A program made the position numbers and the translations under genes. From Paracoccus sphaerophysae (GTDB taxonomy: Bacteria > Pseudomonadota > Alphaproteobacteria > Rhodobacterales > Rhodobacteraceae), in NCBI RefSeq assembly GCF_000763805.1, contig NZ_JRKS01000014.1, positions 1 to 58,495 of the forward strand: DNA of 58,495 nucleotides, in the 5' to 3' direction. How positions within the stretch are numbered: the first letter of the stretch is position 1; every line of letters starts with the position of its first letter. The notes under the pieces are model-generated. The model was not told the DNA's origin and made no database searches. It saw nothing but the letters and a program-made list of their open reading frames with translations. Below are positions 55,840 through 58,495 of this stretch, piece by piece.

Positions 55840-56886
55840 GTGGCAAGCCGGATCACGGTGATCGGCGCGGGGATCTTCGGGCTGTCCTGCGCGTGGGAGC
55901 TGACCCGGCGCGGCGCATCCGTGCGGGTGATCGAGGCCGCCCGCATCGGCGCCGGGTCCAGCGGCGGCACGGTCGGCGCGCTGGCCCCGCACGCGCCCGA
56001 GAACTGGAACCCCAAGAAGCAGATGCAACTGGACGCGCTGGTCGCGGCCGAGGACTGGTGGGACGAGGTCGCCCGCGCGGGCGGGGTCGATCCCGGCTAT
56101 GCGCGGACCGGCCGCATCCAGCCCGCCGATCCCGGCGACCGCGGCCGGATCGAGGCCCGGATCGCCGCGGCGGCCGGGAACTGGCCAACCGGGTTTGACA
56201 TGCGGCTGACCTCGGCCCCCGAGGCGGCGCTGGTCCCAGACAGCCCCGGCGGGCTGTGGCTGGTCGACAACCTGACCGCGCGGCTGGCCCCGCGCCGCGC
56301 CTGCGCCGCTCTGGCCGCGGCGGTCCGGGCGGCGGGGGGCGAGATCGTCGAGGAGGCGGGGCCGCAGCATCCCGACAGGACCGGCCCGGCGATCTGGGCG
56401 ACCGGCGCGCCGGGCCTGGCGGCCCTGGGCGCCGATCTGGGCCGGCCGATGGGCGGCGGGGTCAAGGGGCAGTCGGCGCTGCTGCGGCCGCACGCCGACC
56501 CCGAAGCCTTGGCGCAGGCGCCGCAGGTCTTTGCCGAAGGCGTCCACATCGTTCCCCATGCCGACGGCACCGTGGCGGTCGGTTCGACCAGCGAACGCGA
56601 CGTGGCCGACACCACGACCGATGCGCAGCTGGACGCGCTGATCGCGCGGGCGCAGGCGATCTGCCCGGCGCTGGCCGGGGCCGAGGTGGTGGACCGCTGG
56701 GCCGGCATTCGCCCCCGCGCTTTGTCCCGCGCGCCGCTGATCGGACCCTGGCCGGGGCGGCCCGGGCATCTGGTCGCCAATGGCGGCTTCAAGATCGGCC
56801 TTGCGATGGCCCCGGTCGCCGCCGCGCTGCTGGCCGACCTGCTGGAGGGCCGGGACCGCATCCCCGACGGCTTTCGCCCGGACTAG
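55840..56886 (+). CDS. FAD-dependent oxidoreductase (DAO family, MnmC2-like)
   Basis: The 348-residue DAO-type flavoprotein has the dinucleotide-binding motif ITVIGAGIFGLSCAWEL (GxGxxG at about 8-13), RIGAGSSGGTVGALAPHAPENW, and C-terminal RWAGIRPRALSRAPLIGP with NGGFKIGLAMAPV. It starts with GTG. Divergent position next to mnmD suggests the MnmC2 function (removing the carboxymethyl group of cmnm5U), but the family also includes glycine oxidase (ThiO) and D-amino acid dehydrogenases. No thiazole genes are nearby, so the MnmC2 role is favoured but unproven. Confidence 0.82.
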   Translation: MASRITVIGAGIFGLSCAWELTRRGASVRVIEAARIGAGSSGGTVGALAPHAPENWNPKKQMQLDALVAAEDWWDEVARAGGVDPGYARTGRIQPADPGDRGRIEARIAAAAGNWPTGFDMRLTSAPEAALVPDSPGGLWLVDNLTARLAPRRACAALAAAVRAAGGEIVEEAGPQHPDRTGPAIWATGAPGLAALGADLGRPMGGGVKGQSALLRPHADPEALAQAPQVFAEGVHIVPHADGTVAVGSTSERDVADTTTDAQLDALIARAQAICPALAGAEVVDRWAGIRPRALSRAPLIGPWPGRPGHLVANGGFKIGLAMAPVAAALLADLLEGRDRIPDGFRPD

Positions 56887-56909
56887 CCGCCCGGCAGCCA
56901 AGCGGCAAC

Positions 56910-56923
56910 TTGTTCCAGATCAA
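56910..56923 (+). promoter_or_regulatory. FNR/FnrL-type box upstream of the reductase pseudogene
   Basis: TTGTT-CCAG-ATCAA (56910-56923) matches the FNR consensus TTGAT-N4-ATCAA at nine of ten arm positions. It lies 52 bp before the expected start of a TMAO/DMSO reductase-like gene, the right distance and the right kind of target for oxygen-limited activation. Confidence 0.65.
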
Positions 56924-56975
56924 GCCTCCCTGCCGGCGGTTCGTCTAAATCGTCTGCGACGTTAAGGAGAGCAAC

Positions 56976-57650
56976 AGGTCGCTCACCGCACCGACCCGCC
57001 GCGGTTTTGTCATCGGCGGGACTGTTTCCCTGGGCGTGGGCGCGCTGATGCGCGGCACGGCGATCGCCTCGATCGACCCCAACAGCTATTCCGACCGCAT
57101 CTTCAGCGCCTCGCATTACGGCCCGTTCGAGGCCATTGTCCGCGACGGCAAGCTGGTCAACATCTCGGCCATGATCGAACTGGGCAACCGTCCGACCGAG
57201 ATGCTGATGTACGGCCTGCAGGACCGCATCTATGACAAGACCCGGATCGCCGGGCCGATGATCCGCAAGTCCTGCCTGGAAGGCTGGCAGACCGGCGACA
57301 GCAAGCCCGAACTGCGCGGCAAGGAACCCCTTCGTCCAAGTGGACTGGGACACCGCCTCCAAGATCGCCGCCAAGGCCATCGTCCACACCGCCGCGAACC
57401 ACGGCAACAGGCCATCTTCTCGGCGTCCTATGGCGGGTGGGGCAATGCCGGCCTGATGCGCCCGAACGTGCTGCGGGGCCGCCTGTTCAACCTGATCGGC
57501 GGCTGCACCCTGACCCAGGGCGACTGGTCGGCCAGCGCGTCCCAGATCAGCCTGCCGCGCGTGATCGGCGACATGGAGGTCTATTCCGCGCAGACCGCGT
57601 GGGAAGTCATCCGCGACAACACCGAGGTGGACCTGTCCCGGTTCTGTTCC
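56976..57650 (+). pseudogene. TMAO/DMSO reductase-family molybdoenzyme, decayed (torA/dorA-like)
   Basis: A perfect AAGGAG site (56964-56969) is followed 6 nt later by AGG where ATG is expected. In frame from there is a Tat signal (TRRGFVIGGTVSLGVGALMRG) and then a Moco reductase N-terminus: SASHYGPFEAIVRDGKLV, RIAGPMIRKSCLEGW, VQVDWDTASKIA, FSASYGGWGNAGLM, GDWSASASQ and YSAQTAWEVIRDNTEV. This follows TorA/DorA order. An extra C near 57328 shifts the frame for about 75 nt until a compensating loss near 57405. The gene is cut after NTEVD by insertion-sequence DNA, about 200 of an expected 780 residues. Start-codon loss, paired frameshifts and IS truncation make it a clear pseudogene. Confidence 0.82.
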
Positions 57651-57931
57651 GGTCAGTTGCTCATGTTAGGCGGCCCTCTGTTCGAAGGCCACGGGTGATT
57701 TCCAGCCGAGGGCTGAGTGTTTTCTGCGTGGGTTGTAGAAGCCGTTGATGTATTCGAAGAGCGCCATCTCGACCTCACGCCGGGTTTGCCAGTTGCGCCG
57801 CCAGACCAGCTCGGCCTTCAGCGACTTGAAGAAGCTCTCGACCACCGAGTTGTCATGGCAATTGCCCTTGCCGCTCATCGAAACCTTGAAGCCGTGCTGG
57901 CGCAATAGCTTCTGATAGTCATGGGCACAGT
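57651..57931 (-). mobile_element. IS3-family insertion sequence remnant (transposase 3' end)
   Basis: The minus strand codes the last 88 residues of an IS3-type OrfB integrase (57666-57929): YCAHDYQKLLRQHGFKVSMS, GNCHDNSVVESFFKSLKAE, FEYINGFYNPRRKHSALGW and KSPVAFEQRAA. This includes the catalytic Glu of the DDE set (VESFFKSLK) and the YNPRRKHSALG tail. The N-terminal part, including the first two Asp residues, is lost at 57931. The left end (TGTCCCGGTTCTGTTCC, about 57641-57660) abuts the reductase pseudogene. Confidence 0.88.
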
Positions 57932-58117
57932 ACGAATACATCTGCAAAATCTGGAAATCAGAACCGGATCGATTCATCCTTGATCCGATCCACCAGATGC
58001 CGGGACTGAACACCTATGGTCAGAACCCAATAATTTCCTTGTCTGTGCATGACTCTGCCTCCGCGAGTAGACTAATCGATGAGCAACCTTTTCTGGCTCA
58101 CGAATACATCTGCAAAA
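57932..58117. repeat. 186-bp low-GC insert bounded by an 18-bp direct repeat
   Basis: ACGAATACATCTGCAAAA occurs at 57932-57949 and 58100-58117. The DNA between is markedly poorer in GC than the rest of the window and has no coding frame with family sequence. The left copy joins the broken IS3 transposase, and the right copy joins an IS5-type end. The repeat is too long for a target-site duplication; it may mark recombination or a collapsed assembly repeat. Confidence 0.6.
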
Positions 58118-58368
58118 GGCGTTGTTGCAGAAGTCCGCCCGCGGAGGATTCACGGCGGGAATCCAGTCGGTTAGGCTGGGGGCATGAGCAAGCCTTCTCC
58201 CGCCCGCTACCGCACGACGAACTGGTCCAGCTACAACGACGCCCTGCGACGGCGCGGCTCGCTGCTGGTCTGGTTCGACCGGGAGATGGTCTGGCTGGCG
58301 CCACGTGATGGCCGACATGGTCGGCCGCCCGTGTTCTCGAACGCCGCGATCCAGTTCTGCCTGTCCAT
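58118..58368 (+). mobile_element. IS5-family insertion sequence, truncated 5' part
   Basis: The left end is GGCGTTGTTGCAG at 58118. A transposase start at 58184 encodes SKPSPARYRTTNWSSYNDAL, RRRGSLLVWFDREMVWLAP and FSNAAIQFCLSM, the typical IS5-type N-terminus. The frame is cut after about 62 residues at 58369 by another element. No catalytic Asp is included, so it is inactive. Confidence 0.85.
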
Positions 58369-58495
58369 GGCGTTGTTGCGCAACTCAGCTAGCGGCGTGA
58401 GCTGCCCCTTTCCCCGCTGAACTCAGCTGACGCGAACGATCTCGGCGGTGCCGAGGGCGGAGAAGCGGTTCATGAGAGCAATGCGGATGTGGATC
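58369..58495 (-). mobile_element. Second IS5-type element, terminal part (runs off window)
   Basis: A second GGCGTTGTTGCG end lies at 58369. On the minus strand the last 23 residues of a transposase, IHIRIALMNRFSALGTAEI-VRVS, end with TGA at 58423-58425, a C-terminus that I recall for IS5-type transposases of Rhodobacteraceae. The rest is beyond the window. It is inserted into the first IS5-type element; both share GGCGTTGTTGC ends. Confidence 0.8.

Noticed and set aside
57932..58013. Extension of the IS3 transposase frame beyond 57931
   Set aside because: The IS3 family sequence stops at YCAHDYQ. The residues before it are not transposase and lie in the low-GC insert.

Overview
The window reads as a high-GC alphaproteobacterial chromosome segment, most like Rhodobacteraceae and in particular Paracoccus or close relatives. 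The pointers are the strong G/C third-position bias, a DUF2794 gene, an FlhS/FlhR-like two-component pair, a LysR/DUF1127-like divergent pair, a YejA-type binding protein, a BdhA dehydrogenase, Omp25-like surface protein, and a six-copy AAATATCC-plus-hairpin intergenic repeat. No similarity search was run: names rest on motifs and on recall of the families. I saw no rRNA, tRNA or CRISPR array.

Layout. 1-3.8 kb: end of a sugar-type ABC locus (its last gene is an odd Tat-signal/YchF chimera cut by the window edge), divergent from ltnD-otnK for four-carbon acid sugars. 3.8-8.4 kb: gcvT-gcvH-gcvP behind a tandem glycine riboswitch. 8.5-10.8 kb: small basic protein, FbpC-like ATPase, atypical SDR. 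10.8-17.7 kb: a signalling island with a LuxR-type response regulator, a FIST-domain protein, a hybrid histidine kinase and two secreted proteins, divergent from a NitT/TauT-type ABC transporter. 17.8-20.6 kb: Phd/VapC-type toxin-antitoxin pair, LysR with a DUF1127-like partner, bdhA. 20.6-20.8 kb: a predicted small RNA or leader. 20.8-24.2 kb: YejA-like protein, a CsbD-like acidic protein, DUF2794 and two I78-like lipoproteins. 24.4-28.6 kb: biotin operon bioB-F-D-A. 28.8-34.3 kb: nucleoside ABC importer plus purine nucleoside phosphorylase. 34.4-37.9 kb: gyrB and a beta-barrel protein. 37.9-43.8 kb: the four-gene ligase-associated DNA repair cassette. 43.9-48.8 kb: Lrp regulator with a class V aminotransferase, WYL regulator with a GST, EamA exporter and mobA. 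48.9-52.5 kb: DUF2478, TusA, AEC carrier, crotonase, alpha/beta hydrolase. 52.5-56.9 kb: gabT, META lipoprotein, rhomboid, and a split MnmC-type pair. 56.9-58.5 kb: a TMAO/DMSO-reductase pseudogene behind an FNR-type box, broken into by a pile of insertion-sequence remnants that runs to the window edge.

The most unusual items are (i) the Tat-YchF chimera at the left edge, (ii) a roughly 76-nt predicted RNA with its own promoter and terminator upstream of bdhA, (iii) the dispersed AAATATCC-hairpin family, (iv) the decaying anaerobic reductase whose start codon appears changed from ATG to AGG, and (v) the FIST/histidine kinase/response regulator island with its secreted partners and transporter. 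Both window edges sit in repeat-like or chimeric sequence, so contig-end assembly error must be considered there.
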